From NCBI GenBank assembly GCA_946405185.1, contig CAMJGH010000010.1, forward strand, positions 1 to 48,083: a stretch of 48,083 nt of DNA, read 5' to 3'. The number at the start of each line of letters is the position of its first letter. Position 1 is the first letter of the stretch. The notes below the pieces were generated by a model that saw only the letters and a program-made list of their open reading frames with translations, was not told where the DNA came from and did no database searches. Below are positions 1-9,083 of this stretch, piece after piece. The DNA is from an uncultured Lachnospiraceae bacterium. GTDB lineage: Bacteria > Bacillota > Clostridia > Lachnospirales > Lachnospiraceae. The translations under genes and the position numbers were made by a program.

Positions 1-69
1 GTGAATGGAGTTATGGTGAAGACCGGCGATAACCCTTTTTCAGAACGCCCTTTCAGGAGGACAGACAAC

Positions 70-819
70 ATGGCTGCTTTGCTGACCATCGACAACTTAC
101 ACGCGTCCGTGGAGGACAAGGAGATCCTGCGCGGCATCTCGCTTTCCGTCGGCCGCGGCGAAACCCACGTGATCATGGGCCCGAACGGCGCCGGCAAATC
201 CACACTGGCGGGCGCGCTGATGGGCCATCCCGCCTACACGGTGACCGGCGGGACGGCGGATTTTGACGGGCAGGATCTGCTTGCTCTCTCCGTGTCCGAA
301 CGCGCGAAGGCCGGACTGTTTTTATCGTTTCAGAACCCCATCGAGGTGCCCGGCATCTCCCTGGAGAACTTCATCCGCTCCGCCATCGAGCAGCGCACCG
401 GCGAAAAGGTGCGCATCTGGAACTTCCGCAAGGAGGTGCGGGCGCTGCTGGAAAGCCTCCACATGGACAACACCTTCGCCGAGCGCGATCTGAACGTGGG
501 CTTTTCGGGCGGCGAGAAAAAGAAAGCAGAGATTTTGCAGATGCTGCTCTTAAAGCCGTCCCTGGCCATCCTTGACGAGACGGACTCGGGGCTGGATGTG
601 GACGCGGTGCACACGGTCTCGCAGGGCGTGGAAGAATTCCAGAAAGACAAGAACGCGTCGCTGCTGATCATCACGCACAACGCGGCCATCCTCTCCGCCC
701 TTCACGTTGACAAGGTGCACGTGCTCGTAAACGGACAGATCACGGCCGAAGGCGGGCCGGAACTGATCGATCTTATCAGCCGGGACGGCTTTGCGGCTTT
801 TGAAGGGACGGATGCATGA
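70..819 (+). CDS. sufC: Fe-S cluster assembly ATPase SufC
   Basis: ABC-type ATPase of the cytoplasmic SufBCD scaffold, which assembles iron-sulfur clusters. The 249-residue protein has Walker A GPNGAGKST (about 37-45), a Q-loop (FQNP, about 87-90), the SufC-type signature SGGEKKKAE (about 146-154), Walker B LAILDETDSG (about 165) and the H-loop His near 203 (ITHNA). There are no membrane segments, as expected for a soluble partner. The ATG at 70 is chosen over the GTG at 1 because AGGAGG lies at 55-60 and SufC homology starts here. Its stop overlaps the sufB start (ATGA), so translation is probably coupled. It is the first gene of sufCBDSU. Its promoter and any Rrf2-type regulator lie left of the window. 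Confidence 0.97.
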   Translation: MAALLTIDNLHASVEDKEILRGISLSVGRGETHVIMGPNGAGKSTLAGALMGHPAYTVTGGTADFDGQDLLALSVSERAKAGLFLSFQNPIEVPGISLENFIRSAIEQRTGEKVRIWNFRKEVRALLESLHMDNTFAERDLNVGFSGGEKKKAEILQMLLLKPSLAILDETDSGLDVDAVHTVSQGVEEFQKDKNASLLIITHNAAILSALHVDKVHVLVNGQITAEGGPELIDLISRDGFAAFEGTDA

Positions 820-2228
820 ATACGGACAAGACGTACGTGGCGGACATCGACCGGTCCCTCTACGATTTCCGCTTTGATGACCGTGACAGCTACAAGGTGA
901 AGAGCGGCCTGACGGAGGACATCATCCGCGAGATCTCCCGCGAAAAGGGAGACCCGGACTGGATGCGCGATTTCCGGCTGGCCTCACTTCATATATTTGA
1001 AGAGACCGCCATGCCGCCGTGGGGGCCGGACATCTCCGGCCTGGACATGAACAACATCGTCACCTACGTGCGGCCGAATACGGAGCGCATGCACACGCGC
1101 TGGGAGGACGTGCCCAAGGACATCCTGACCACGTTCGAGAAGCTGGGCATCCCGCAGAGCGAGCGTGAGGCGCTGGCCGGCGTGGGCGCGCAGTACGACT
1201 CGGAGCTGGTCTACCACAGCGTGAAAAAGGAAGTGGCGGAGCAGGGCGTGGTCTACACCGACATCGAAAGCGCCCTGCACGGCCCGTACGCGGACATGAT
1301 CCGGGAGCACTTCATGACGCTGGTGCCGCCCACGGACCACAAGTTCGCGGCCCTGCACGGGGCGGTCTGGAGCGGCGGGTCGTTTGTCTACGTGCCGCCG
1401 GGCGTGACGGTGGAGATCCCGCTGCAGTCGTACTTCCGTTTAAATGCCCCGGGCGCCGGCCAGTTTGAGCACACGCTGATCATCGTGGATGAAGGCGCCA
1501 ACCTCCACTTCATCGAGGGGTGCTCGGCGCCCAAGTACAACGTGGCCAACCTCCACGCGGGCTGCGTGGAGCTGTTCGTGGGCAAAAACGCGAAACTGCG
1601 CTACTCCACCATCGAAAACTGGTCCAAGAACATGTACAACCTGAACACCAAGCGGGCACGCGTGGAGGAAGGCGGGAGCATCGAGTGGGTGTCCGGCAGC
1701 TTCGGCTCGCACGTCTCCTACCTCTACCCCACCAGTCTTCTTACCGGTCGGAAGGCCTCCTGCACCTTCACCGGCGTGACGTTTGCCGGCGCGGGGCAGA
1801 ACCTCGACACCGGCTGCCAGGTGCTGCACGAGGCACCCGATACCACGTCAACGGTCAACACCCGGTCCATCTCCAAGAGCGGCGGCGTGAGCACTTTCCG
1901 CAGCGCCATCGTGGTGACGAAGGACGCCGAAGGCAGCAAATCCGCCGTCTCCTGCCAGTCGCTGATGCTCGACGACATCTCCCGGTCGGACACCATCCCG
2001 GCCATGGACATCCGCACGGCGAAGGCGGACATCGGCCATGAGGCGAAGATCGGCCGCATCTCGGACGATGCCGTCTTCTACCTGATGAGCCGCGGCGTCT
2101 CCGAGGAAGAGGCGAAGGCGCTGATCGTCTCGGGCTTCGCCGAGAACGTCTCCAAGGAACTGCCGCTCGAGTACGCGGTGGAGATGAACAACCTGATCCG
2201 CCTCGAGATGAAAGGAGCCATCGGATGA
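816..2228 (+). CDS. sufB: Fe-S cluster assembly scaffold SufB
   Basis: Core scaffold subunit of SufBCD, on which nascent Fe-S clusters form from sulfide supplied by SufS/SufU. At 470 residues it has normal SufB length. Family hallmarks seen are the LHGAVWSGGSFVYVPPGV segment, the beta-helix core with the EGCSAPKYN stretch, VSGSFGSHVSYLYP, and the C-terminal KSAVSCQSLMLDD block. That block carries a conserved Cys implicated in cluster assembly in the family. The C-terminal helical segment (SEEEAKALIVSGFAENV) is intact. The start codon overlaps the sufC stop by 4 bp and the stop overlaps the sufD start, so it is in the middle of a tightly coupled operon. Confidence 0.97.
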   Translation: MNTDKTYVADIDRSLYDFRFDDRDSYKVKSGLTEDIIREISREKGDPDWMRDFRLASLHIFEETAMPPWGPDISGLDMNNIVTYVRPNTERMHTRWEDVPKDILTTFEKLGIPQSEREALAGVGAQYDSELVYHSVKKEVAEQGVVYTDIESALHGPYADMIREHFMTLVPPTDHKFAALHGAVWSGGSFVYVPPGVTVEIPLQSYFRLNAPGAGQFEHTLIIVDEGANLHFIEGCSAPKYNVANLHAGCVELFVGKNAKLRYSTIENWSKNMYNLNTKRARVEEGGSIEWVSGSFGSHVSYLYPTSLLTGRKASCTFTGVTFAGAGQNLDTGCQVLHEAPDTTSTVNTRSISKSGGVSTFRSAIVVTKDAEGSKSAVSCQSLMLDDISRSDTIPAMDIRTAKADIGHEAKIGRISDDAVFYLMSRGVSEEEAKALIVSGFAENVSKELPLEYAVEMNNLIRLEMKGAIG

Positions 2229-2998
2229 TGAACACGCGACTGGTCAATACCCCGCCGGCGCTGACGTTCCGCTGGCTTGGCATGAACGGCACGGAAGTGA
2301 CCGTGCCGGATGAGACAGACACCCACGTGATCGATCTGTCCCGCGGCGAGCGCCGCACGGTGCGGCTGCCGGATGCCGGAGCGGACACCACCGTCCGCGT
2401 CCGCCTGGCCGAAGGCGCCTGCCTGAACCTCGTGCAGATCCGCCCGGAGGGCAGCGAAAACACTTCCGTGCTGACGGTCGAAGCCGACTGCGGGAAAGAC
2501 GCGCAGTTCCACTGGTACCGGGTGGTGACGGGCGGCGGGAAGACCTACGATGCCTGCACCGTGCGGCTGTCCGGCGACGGCGCCTGCTTCACCGCCGATG
2601 TGGCCTACCGCCTCGCGGGTGATGACGTGTACGATGCCGCCGTGACCGCCCTGCACAGCGGCCGGAAGACCGAAAGCACCATCTTCGCTTCCGGCGTGCT
2701 TTCCGGGCAGGCGAACAAGCTCTTCCGCGGAACCATCGACCTGCGCAAAGGCGCCAAAGGCGCCGTGGGCAATGAGACCGAAGACGTACTGCTGCTCTCG
2801 GACGATGTGCGAAACGGCAGCCTGCCGGTCATCCTGTGCAGCGAGGAGGACGTGGAAGGCAACCACGGCGCCTCCATCGGACAGCCGGATGAGGAGCTGC
2901 TCTACTACCTGCAGACCCGCGGGATCGGCCGCGAAGAGGCCCTGGCCATGCTGGCCCAGGCCAAGATCGACGCCGTCCTGCGCAAGATCCCGGACTAG
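2225..2998 (+). CDS. sufD: Fe-S cluster assembly protein SufD (short form)
   Basis: Paralog of SufB that forms the SufB-SufD scaffold heterodimer with SufC. The beta-helix core and C-terminal SufBD hallmark are present: EGNHGASIGQPDEELLYYL, with the conserved His, then TRGIGREEALAMLAQAKI. At 257 residues it is much shorter than enterobacterial or Bacillus SufD (about 420-440). The N-terminal helical domain is missing and only the beta-helix and C-terminal helices remain. Two ATGs in tandem (2225 and 2228) overlap the sufB stop; the first is used here and either is possible. No frameshift is visible, so the short length seems genuine. The sufS start follows after 10 nt. Confidence 0.93.
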   Translation: MMNTRLVNTPPALTFRWLGMNGTEVTVPDETDTHVIDLSRGERRTVRLPDAGADTTVRVRLAEGACLNLVQIRPEGSENTSVLTVEADCGKDAQFHWYRVVTGGGKTYDACTVRLSGDGACFTADVAYRLAGDDVYDAAVTALHSGRKTESTIFASGVLSGQANKLFRGTIDLRKGAKGAVGNETEDVLLLSDDVRNGSLPVILCSEEDVEGNHGASIGQPDEELLYYLQTRGIGREEALAMLAQAKIDAVLRKIPD

Positions 2999-3008
2999 GA
3001 GGTGTTCC

Positions 3009-4226
3009 ATGGATATCGCATCCGTTCGTTCCGATTTTCCGCTGCTGGCCGCCCGCCCGGATCTGGCCTACTTTGATTCGGCCGCCACGGCCCAGCGCCC
3101 GGCCTGTGTCCTGGAAGCTGCGCGGCGCTTCTACGAGGAAACCAACGCCAACCCGCTGCGCGGGCTCTACGACCTCTCGCAGGCCGCCACGGACGCCTAC
3201 GAAAGCGCCCGCGAGGAAGTGCGGCGGTTTCTCGGCGCCGCCGAAAGCGGCGAGATCATCTTCACCCGCAACGCCACCGAGAGCCTGAACCTCGTAGCCT
3301 ACAGCTGCGGCCAGCACCTCTCGCCCGGCGATGAGATCGTAGTCTCGGTCCTGGAACACCACTCGAACCTCCTGCCCTGGCAGCAGCTGGCGGCCCGCGC
3401 GCAGGCCCGCCTCCGCCTCGTCCCCGTGACCGCGGACGGGCGCATCACGGAAGAAGCCTTCCGCAAAGAGCTCTCCTGCCGCACCAGGATCGTGGCCATG
3501 GCGCATGTCTCCAACGTCCTCGGCACCGAAAACGACATCCGCCTCTTTGCCCGCCTGGCCCACAAGGCCGGCGCCGTGTTCGTCTGCGACGGCGCGCAGA
3601 GCGTCCCGCACCTGCCCGTGAACGTCCGCAATCTGGATGTAGACTTCCTGGCCTTCTCCGGCCACAAGATGGGCGGGCCCATGGGCATCGGCGTGCTCTA
3701 CGGCAAAAAGGAGCTGCTGCAGGCCATGCCGCCGTTTCTGACGGGCGGCGAGATGATCGAATACGTGACCAAAACCTCCGCCACCTGGGCCGAACTGCCG
3801 CACAAGTTTGAGGCCGGCACGGTGAACGCCGCCGGCGCCGTGGGCCTGGCCGCAGCCATCCGGTACCTGAACGGGCTCGGCTGGGATGAGATCGTCCGGC
3901 GCGAAGAGGAGCTGAGCGAAAAGACGTTTGAAGCGCTCACCGCCATCCCGCACCTGCACATCCTCGGAAGCCCCGCGGCGGCCGACCACCATGGCATCTT
4001 TTCGTTCACCATCGACGGCGTGCACCCGCACGACATCGCCGAGATCGCCAACGCCGACGGCATCTGCCTGCGCGCCGGCCACCACTGCGCGCAGGTGCTG
4101 ATGCAGGAGCTGCACGTCCCCTCCACGGCCCGCGTGAGCGTGTCGTTCCTGAACACGGAGGACGAGATCGGACGGCTGGCCAAGTGCCTCGCCTCCGTCC
4201 GGGAAAGGATGGGCTATGCCGAGTAG
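3009..4226 (+). CDS. sufS: Cysteine desulfurase SufS
   Basis: PLP-dependent group II cysteine desulfurase; it takes sulfur from L-cysteine as an enzyme persulfide and passes it to SufU. In this 405-residue protein the PLP lysine lies in AFSGHKMGGP (Lys220), the cofactor-binding Asp in VCDGAQS (Asp194), and the persulfide Cys in RAGHHCAQ (about Cys360). The ATG at 3009 is preceded by an AGGAGG overlapping the sufD stop (TAGGAGGTGTTCC). An in-frame extension runs upstream through sufD but has no ribosome site. Its 3' end overlaps sufU by 11 bp, consistent with sufS and sufU acting as a pair. Confidence 0.97.
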   Translation: MDIASVRSDFPLLAARPDLAYFDSAATAQRPACVLEAARRFYEETNANPLRGLYDLSQAATDAYESAREEVRRFLGAAESGEIIFTRNATESLNLVAYSCGQHLSPGDEIVVSVLEHHSNLLPWQQLAARAQARLRLVPVTADGRITEEAFRKELSCRTRIVAMAHVSNVLGTENDIRLFARLAHKAGAVFVCDGAQSVPHLPVNVRNLDVDFLAFSGHKMGGPMGIGVLYGKKELLQAMPPFLTGGEMIEYVTKTSATWAELPHKFEAGTVNAAGAVGLAAAIRYLNGLGWDEIVRREEELSEKTFEALTAIPHLHILGSPAAADHHGIFSFTIDGVHPHDIAEIANADGICLRAGHHCAQVLMQELHVPSTARVSVSFLNTEDEIGRLAKCLASVRERMGYAE

Positions 4227-4638
4227 TTTTTACCGCGAGATCATCAATGACCACAACCTGCGCCCCGCGCACAAAAAAAGCCTTCCCGGCGCCAACCGGA
4301 CGCTGCGCGGCGTCAACCCCAGCTGCGGCGACGACATCACCCTGCAGCTTTTGGTGGAAGACGGTATCATCAAGGACGGCGCCTACACGGGCGACGGCTG
4401 CGCCATCTCGCAGGCCTCCGCGGACATGATGCTGGATCTCGTCATCGGCCGCCCGGTCGCCGAGGCCGAGGAACTCTCCGCACTCTTTCTGTCCATGATC
4501 CGCGGCACCGCCACGGAAGAAGACATCGAGAGGCTGGAAGAAGCCGGCGCCCTCATCGATGTGCGCCACATGCCCGCCCGCGTGAAATGTGCGGTGCTGG
4601 GGTGGCATACCCTTGACGGGCTCCTCGCGGAGGTATGA
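4216..4638 (+). CDS. sufU: Zinc-dependent sulfur transfer protein SufU
   Basis: SufU of the Gram-positive Suf system accepts the persulfide from SufS; its zinc site swaps a ligand during transfer. The 140-residue protein keeps the expected ligands: NPSCGD (Cys37 and Asp39), GDGCAISQAS (Cys62) and RVKCAVLGWHTL (Cys125). The insert between the second and third cysteines distinguishes SufU from scaffold-type IscU. The start lies inside the sufS end (11 bp overlap). It closes the suf operon. No terminator follows; instead there is a 12-bp-stem hairpin (4656-4707) before the LysR gene. Confidence 0.96.
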   Translation: MPSSFYREIINDHNLRPAHKKSLPGANRTLRGVNPSCGDDITLQLLVEDGIIKDGAYTGDGCAISQASADMMLDLVIGRPVAEAEELSALFLSMIRGTATEEDIERLEEAGALIDVRHMPARVKCAVLGWHTLDGLLAEV

Positions 4639-4655
4639 ACACAGACAGCCGTGAG

Positions 4656-4707
4656 CGGCAGGTGCCCTCGAGGCGACTTGAGACGGAGCCGCAGGGGGCA
4701 CCTGCCG
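4656..4707 (+). repeat. Hairpin with conserved loop, copy 1 of repeat family R1
   Basis: Perfect 12-bp arms (4656-4667 and 4696-4707) enclose a loop containing the 26-nt block 4672-4697. That block recurs at 24 of 26 positions on the opposite strand at 16596-16621, inside another hairpin with an unrelated stem. It has no T-tract, so it is not a standard terminator. It lies between sufU and the LysR gene, upstream of the LysR ribosome site (AGGAGG at 4726-4731). Confidence 0.75.
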
Positions 4708-4738
4708 TCACGCTGCATCTGACCCAGGAGGATTTTCT

Positions 4739-5665
4739 ATGACGATCCAGCAGCTCAAATACATCGTGGCCATCGCAGATGCGGGGTCCCTGAACAAAGC
4801 CTCCGAGGTGCTCTACGTCACGCAGCCCTCCCTGACGGCGGCCGTCCACGACCTGGAGGCGGAACTGGGTATCCGCGTGTTCTTCCGCACCGCGCGCGGC
4901 GTGACGCTCACCCCGGACGGCGAGGAATTTATCCCCTACGCCCGGCAGCTGGTGCAGCAGTACGATGCGGTGCTCGACCGCTACGCACCCGGCGGCGGGC
5001 AGAAGAAAAAGTTCGGCATCTCCACGCAGCACTACTCGTTCGTGGTCAAAAGCTTTGTGGAGATGGCCAAACGGTATGACATGGCCGCCTACGAGTTTGC
5101 CGTGCGTGAGACCAAAACGCGCGATGTCATCGAGGATGTGCGCCTCGGCCGCAGCGAGCTGGGCATCCTCTACCTCTCGGACTTCAACCGCAGCGCGCTG
5201 GAAAAGCTCTTACGGGCAGCGGATCTGTCGTTCACGCGCCTGATCGGCTGCGAGGCCTATGTGTATCTGTGGGCCGGCCACCCGCTGGCGGACCGCCCCT
5301 CCCTCACCTTTGAAGACCTCGCCCCCTACCCCTGCCTGGCCTTCGAGCAGGAGACTTCCGGGTCGTTCTACTACGCGGAAGAGATCTTAAGCACCGCCGA
5401 CTACCCGCGGCTCATCCGCGCCAACGACCGCGCCACCATGCTCAACCTCATGGTGGGCCTGAACGGATACACCCTCTGTTCCGGCATCATCTGCGCGGAG
5501 CTGAACGGCCCCGACTACCGCGCCGTGCCGTTTGATGCCGGCGGCGAGGCCGGATCCAGCCGCATGGAGATCGGGTATCTCGCACGGAAAAACACCCTGC
5601 TCTCCCCGCTGGCCGAAGAATTCCTGGCGGAACTGCGGCAGTATCTGGCCGCTGAGGCGCCGTAA
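4739..5665 (+). CDS. LysR-family transcriptional regulator
   Basis: 308-residue LysR-type regulator. The N-terminal winged helix-turn-helix (about residues 1-60) is typical: MTIQQLKYIVAIADAGSLNK, SEVLYVTQPSLTAAVHDLEAE, then TARGVTLTPDGEEF. The remainder is the periplasmic-binding-like effector domain. The ATG at 4739 follows AGGAGG at 4726-4731. It sits between the suf operon and metY-cysK, so a role in sensing a sulfur metabolite (as for CysB/CmbR-type LysR proteins that sense O-acetylserine) is a context-based inference. No LysR box (T-N11-A dyad) could be assigned with confidence. A terminator follows at 5691-5728. Confidence 0.93.
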   Translation: MTIQQLKYIVAIADAGSLNKASEVLYVTQPSLTAAVHDLEAELGIRVFFRTARGVTLTPDGEEFIPYARQLVQQYDAVLDRYAPGGGQKKKFGISTQHYSFVVKSFVEMAKRYDMAAYEFAVRETKTRDVIEDVRLGRSELGILYLSDFNRSALEKLLRAADLSFTRLIGCEAYVYLWAGHPLADRPSLTFEDLAPYPCLAFEQETSGSFYYAEEILSTADYPRLIRANDRATMLNLMVGLNGYTLCSGIICAELNGPDYRAVPFDAGGEAGSSRMEIGYLARKNTLLSPLAEEFLAELRQYLAAEAP

Positions 5666-5690
5666 GCAGGCCATCCGCCCACACAGCACA

Positions 5691-5728
5691 CCGCCGTCCG
5701 AACAGGCTTTGACGGCGGCGCCTTTTTG
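5691..5728 (+). terminator. Rho-independent terminator of the LysR gene
   Basis: Arms CCGCCGTC (5691-5698) and GACGGCGG (5711-5718) are followed by GCGCCTTTTTG. It lies 25 nt past the LysR stop. Confidence 0.85.
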
Positions 5729-5740
5729 TAATAGGATGAT

Positions 5741-5804
5741 GTTGGGGTCAAAACAAGTTTTGCCCCCAACTATGACACGCAGCACGCACGCTGCGCGTGT
5801 CATA
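5741..5804. repeat. Two back-to-back inverted repeats upstream of metY
   Basis: The first has 14-nt arms at 5741-5754 and 5757-5770 (13 of 14 paired); the second, directly abutting, has 10-nt perfect arms at 5771-5780 and 5795-5804. A small palindrome (ATAGGCCTAT) follows at about 5807-5816. The rest of this 277-bp intergenic stretch, to the metY ribosome site at 5930-5935, shows no SAM, T-box or other riboswitch that I recognise. Confidence 0.65.
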
Positions 5805-5942
5805 GGATAGGCCTATACCTTCTCATCCACAGGGCGTATTGGATTTTCCGGAAGGCCTGCCGTATGATGGCCTCACCGGCGAAAAGCCCCACAAGGAAAG
5901 AAATTCCCGCCGGAATCCATCCTGAAAATGAGAGGTTATCCC

Positions 5943-7229
5943 ATGTGTGCATACCGTTTTGAGACCCTGCAGCTCCACGTCGGCCAGGAGCAGGCCGATC
6001 CCGCCACCGATTCCCGCGCGGTGCCCATCTACCAGACCACGTCGTACGTGTTTCACAACTCGGAGCACGCGGCGGCCCGCTTCGGCCTGGCGGACCCGGG
6101 CAACATCTACGGGCGCCTGACCAACTCCACGCAGGACGTGCTGGAAAAGCGCGTGGCGGCTCTGGAAGGCGGCGTGGCGGCCCTGGCCCTCGCATCCGGC
6201 GCGGCGGCCATCACCTACTCCCTGCAGGCTTTGGCCCAGGGCGGCGACCACATCGTCGCGCAGAAGACCATCTACGGCGGGAGCTTTAACCTGCTCTCCC
6301 ACACGCTGGCGCAGTTCGGCGTGGAGACCAGCTTCGTGAACATCCACGACCTGGCGGAAGTGGAAGCAGCCATCCGGGAGAACACGAAGGCCCTCTTCAT
6401 CGAGACCCTCGGCAACCCCAACAGCGACATCCCGGACATCGACGCGCTGGCAGACATCGCCCACGCTCACGGCATCCCGCTGGTCATCGACAACACCTTC
6501 GGTACGCCCTATCTGATCCGCCCCATCGAACACGGTGCCGACATCGTGGTGCACTCGGCCACCAAGTTTTTGGGCGGCCACGGGACCACGCTTGGCGGCA
6601 TCATCGTGGATTCCGGAAAGTTTGACTGGAAGGCCAATGCCGACAAGTACGCCGCCATCGCCAAGCCCAACCCCAGCTACCACGGCATCTCCTTTGCCGA
6701 TGCCGTCGGCCCCGCGGCCTACGTGACCTACATCCGGGCCATCTTACTTCGCGATACCGGCGCGGCCATCTCGCCGTTCAACGCGTTCCTCCTGCTGCAG
6801 GGCGTGGAGACGTTATCTCTCCGCCTCGAGCGCCACGCGGAGAACGCCCAAAAGGTGGTGGACTTCCTGGCCGCCCACCCGCTGGTGGAAAAGGTGAACC
6901 ATCCGTCGCTGCCGGACCACCCGCAGCACGCACTGTATCAGAAGTACTTCCCGAACGGCGGCGCTTCCATCTTCACCTTTGACATCAAAGGCGGCAAAGA
7001 GGAAGCCTGGAAGTTCATCGACGCGTTGCAGATCTTCTCGCTCCTGGCCAACGTGGCGGACGTGAAGAGCCTCGTGATCCACCCGGCCACCACCACGCAC
7101 TCGCAGCTCTCGGACGAAGAGCTGGCAGCCGCGGACATCCACCAGAGCACCATCCGCCTCTCCATCGGGACGGAGCACATTGACGACATCCTCGCGGACC
7201 TCGAAAGAGGCTTTGCCGCGATCGGCTGA
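5943..7229 (+). CDS. metY: O-acetylhomoserine aminocarboxypropyltransferase
   Basis: PLP enzyme of the Cys/Met metabolism family that makes homocysteine (or methionine from methanethiol) directly from O-acetylhomoserine and sulfide. At 428 residues it has the length of O-acetylhomoserine sulfhydrylases rather than cystathionine synthases (about 380). The PLP lysine is in [11 protein letters not shown] (Lys208), with [10 protein letters not shown] just before it and [10 protein letters not shown] at the N terminus typical of MetY. The ATG at 5943 is preferred to that at 5928 because GAGAGG (5930-5935) is correctly spaced for it. cysK follows after 14 nt, so the two form a sulfide-assimilation operon. 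Confidence 0.94.
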   Translation: MCAYRFETLQLHVGQEQADPATDSRAVPIYQTTSYVFHNSEHAAARFGLADPGNIYGRLTNSTQDVLEKRVAALEGGVAALALASGAAAITYSLQALAQGGDHIVAQKTIYGGSFNLLSHTLAQFGVETSFVNIHDLAEVEAAIRENTKALFIETLGNPNSDIPDIDALADIAHAHGIPLVIDNTFGTPYLIRPIEHGADIVVHSATKFLGGHGTTLGGIIVDSGKFDWKANADKYAAIAKPNPSYHGISFADAVGPAAYVTYIRAILLRDTGAAISPFNAFLLLQGVETLSLRLERHAENAQKVVDFLAAHPLVEKVNHPSLPDHPQHALYQKYFPNGGASIFTFDIKGGKEEAWKFIDALQIFSLLANVADVKSLVIHPATTTHSQLSDEELAAADIHQSTIRLSIGTEHIDDILADLERGFAAIG

Positions 7230-7243
7230 GAAAGGAGTCAACC

Positions 7244-8176
<933 letters not shown>

Positions 8177-8195
8177 ACGCAGCCAAACAGAAAGC

Positions 8196-8238
8196 GAGAC
8201 GGAACAGGCCTGCAACAGGCTTGTTCCGTCTCTTTTTT
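8196..8238 (+). terminator. Rho-independent terminator of metY-cysK
   Basis: 17-nt arms (8196-8212 and 8216-8232, one G-T pair) end in TCTTTTTT. It is 19 nt past the cysK stop. Confidence 0.92.
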
Positions 8239-8257
8239 GCGGCGTGGCTCACGGTTG

Positions 8258-8296
8258 AAAAAGAGGCGCCCGCGGGGTTGCCCCACACGGACGCCT
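8258..8296 (-). terminator. Terminator of the HAD hydrolase gene
   Basis: On the minus strand, AGGCG..CGCCT arms (8264-8296) enclose an inner GGGG/CCCC pairing and are followed by a TTTTT tract (8258-8262). With the plus-strand terminator at 8196-8238 it separates the convergent units. Confidence 0.75.
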
Positions 8297-8321
8297 GGAA
8301 AGAAAGGAGTTCGGTATTCGG

Positions 8322-9074
8322 TTACGCGCCGATCAGCTTTTTCACGACCGGCCAGACATCGTAGATATCGTCCACGACATAGTCCGGGCGCAGCGACGGG
8401 TCCACTTCCGCGTCTTTTTCCTTGGTCAGGCGCGAGCGGATCTGGATGGCCGCCGCGAAGCCGGCGCGCTTGGAGCCGGAGATATCGCGGGAGACGGTAT
8501 CGCCCACGTACACGCTCTCCTGCGGCTCCACCTGCAGTTCACGCAGGGAGTTGATGAAGATGTCCGTGCCGGGCTTGCGCAGGCCCGTGACCGAACTGAG
8601 CGTCACGTCCTGGAAGTAATCGCGGATGCCGTATGCCTCGAGGCTGTCAAACACCTGCCACATGGCGGCGGTGTTGCTGATGACGCCCAGCTTCAGGCCG
8701 GCTTTTTTGAGATGGTCGAGCATCTCCCGCACGCGCGGGCGCAGCTGGCGGTGATAGTGCGTGACCTCCCACATGTGGGCGATCTCCTCGCACTTGGGCT
8801 CCAGCACGGCCGGGTCATAGTGGAAGCTTTTGAGCACATAGTCGCGCCAGATGGGAATGGGCTTTAACTCCACTCCGTTGGCGTCCCGGTATCTGCCGTA
8901 CGCGGCCCATCCGTCATCGACGGCTTTCTTGAAGGCGTCGTAATCGTCCGGTACTTCCAGGCCGTACCCGCGCAGCATGTCGCGCAGTTTTTCGATGCAG
9001 GCGCGCTCGGATTCGGCATCCACCCAGATGTCTTCAAGCGTCCCGCCCATGTCGAACATCACGGACTTGATCAT
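8322..9074 (-). CDS. HAD-superfamily hydrolase (subfamily IA-like)
   Basis: 250-residue haloacid-dehalogenase fold protein, probably a phosphatase. Motif I is MFDMGGTLED with nucleophile Asp8; motif II is VISNTA, the motif III lysine precedes PGTDIF, and motif IV is YVGDTVSRDI. In motif I the usual second Asp (DxD, general acid) is Gly (DMG), so catalysis may rely on another residue or the activity may differ. A helical cap domain lies between residues about 15 and 115. GAGGT precedes the ATG. It starts 9 nt after the stop of the membrane protein gene at 9084-9629, so the two are probably co-transcribed. Substrate unknown. Confidence 0.85.
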   Translation of the reverse strand: MIKSVMFDMGGTLEDIWVDAESERACIEKLRDMLRGYGLEVPDDYDAFKKAVDDGWAAYGRYRDANGVELKPIPIWRDYVLKSFHYDPAVLEPKCEEIAHMWEVTHYHRQLRPRVREMLDHLKKAGLKLGVISNTAAMWQVFDSLEAYGIRDYFQDVTLSSVTGLRKPGTDIFINSLRELQVEPQESVYVGDTVSRDISGSKRAGFAAAIQIRSRLTKEKDAEVDPSLRPDYVVDDIYDVWPVVKKLIGA

Positions 9075-9083
9075 AACCGTACC

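Noticed and set aside
5800..5952. 50-codon minus-strand frame with a hydrophobic helix, antisense to the metY leader
   Set aside because: No ribosome site, it overlaps the metY start, and its codon use differs from neighbouring genes.
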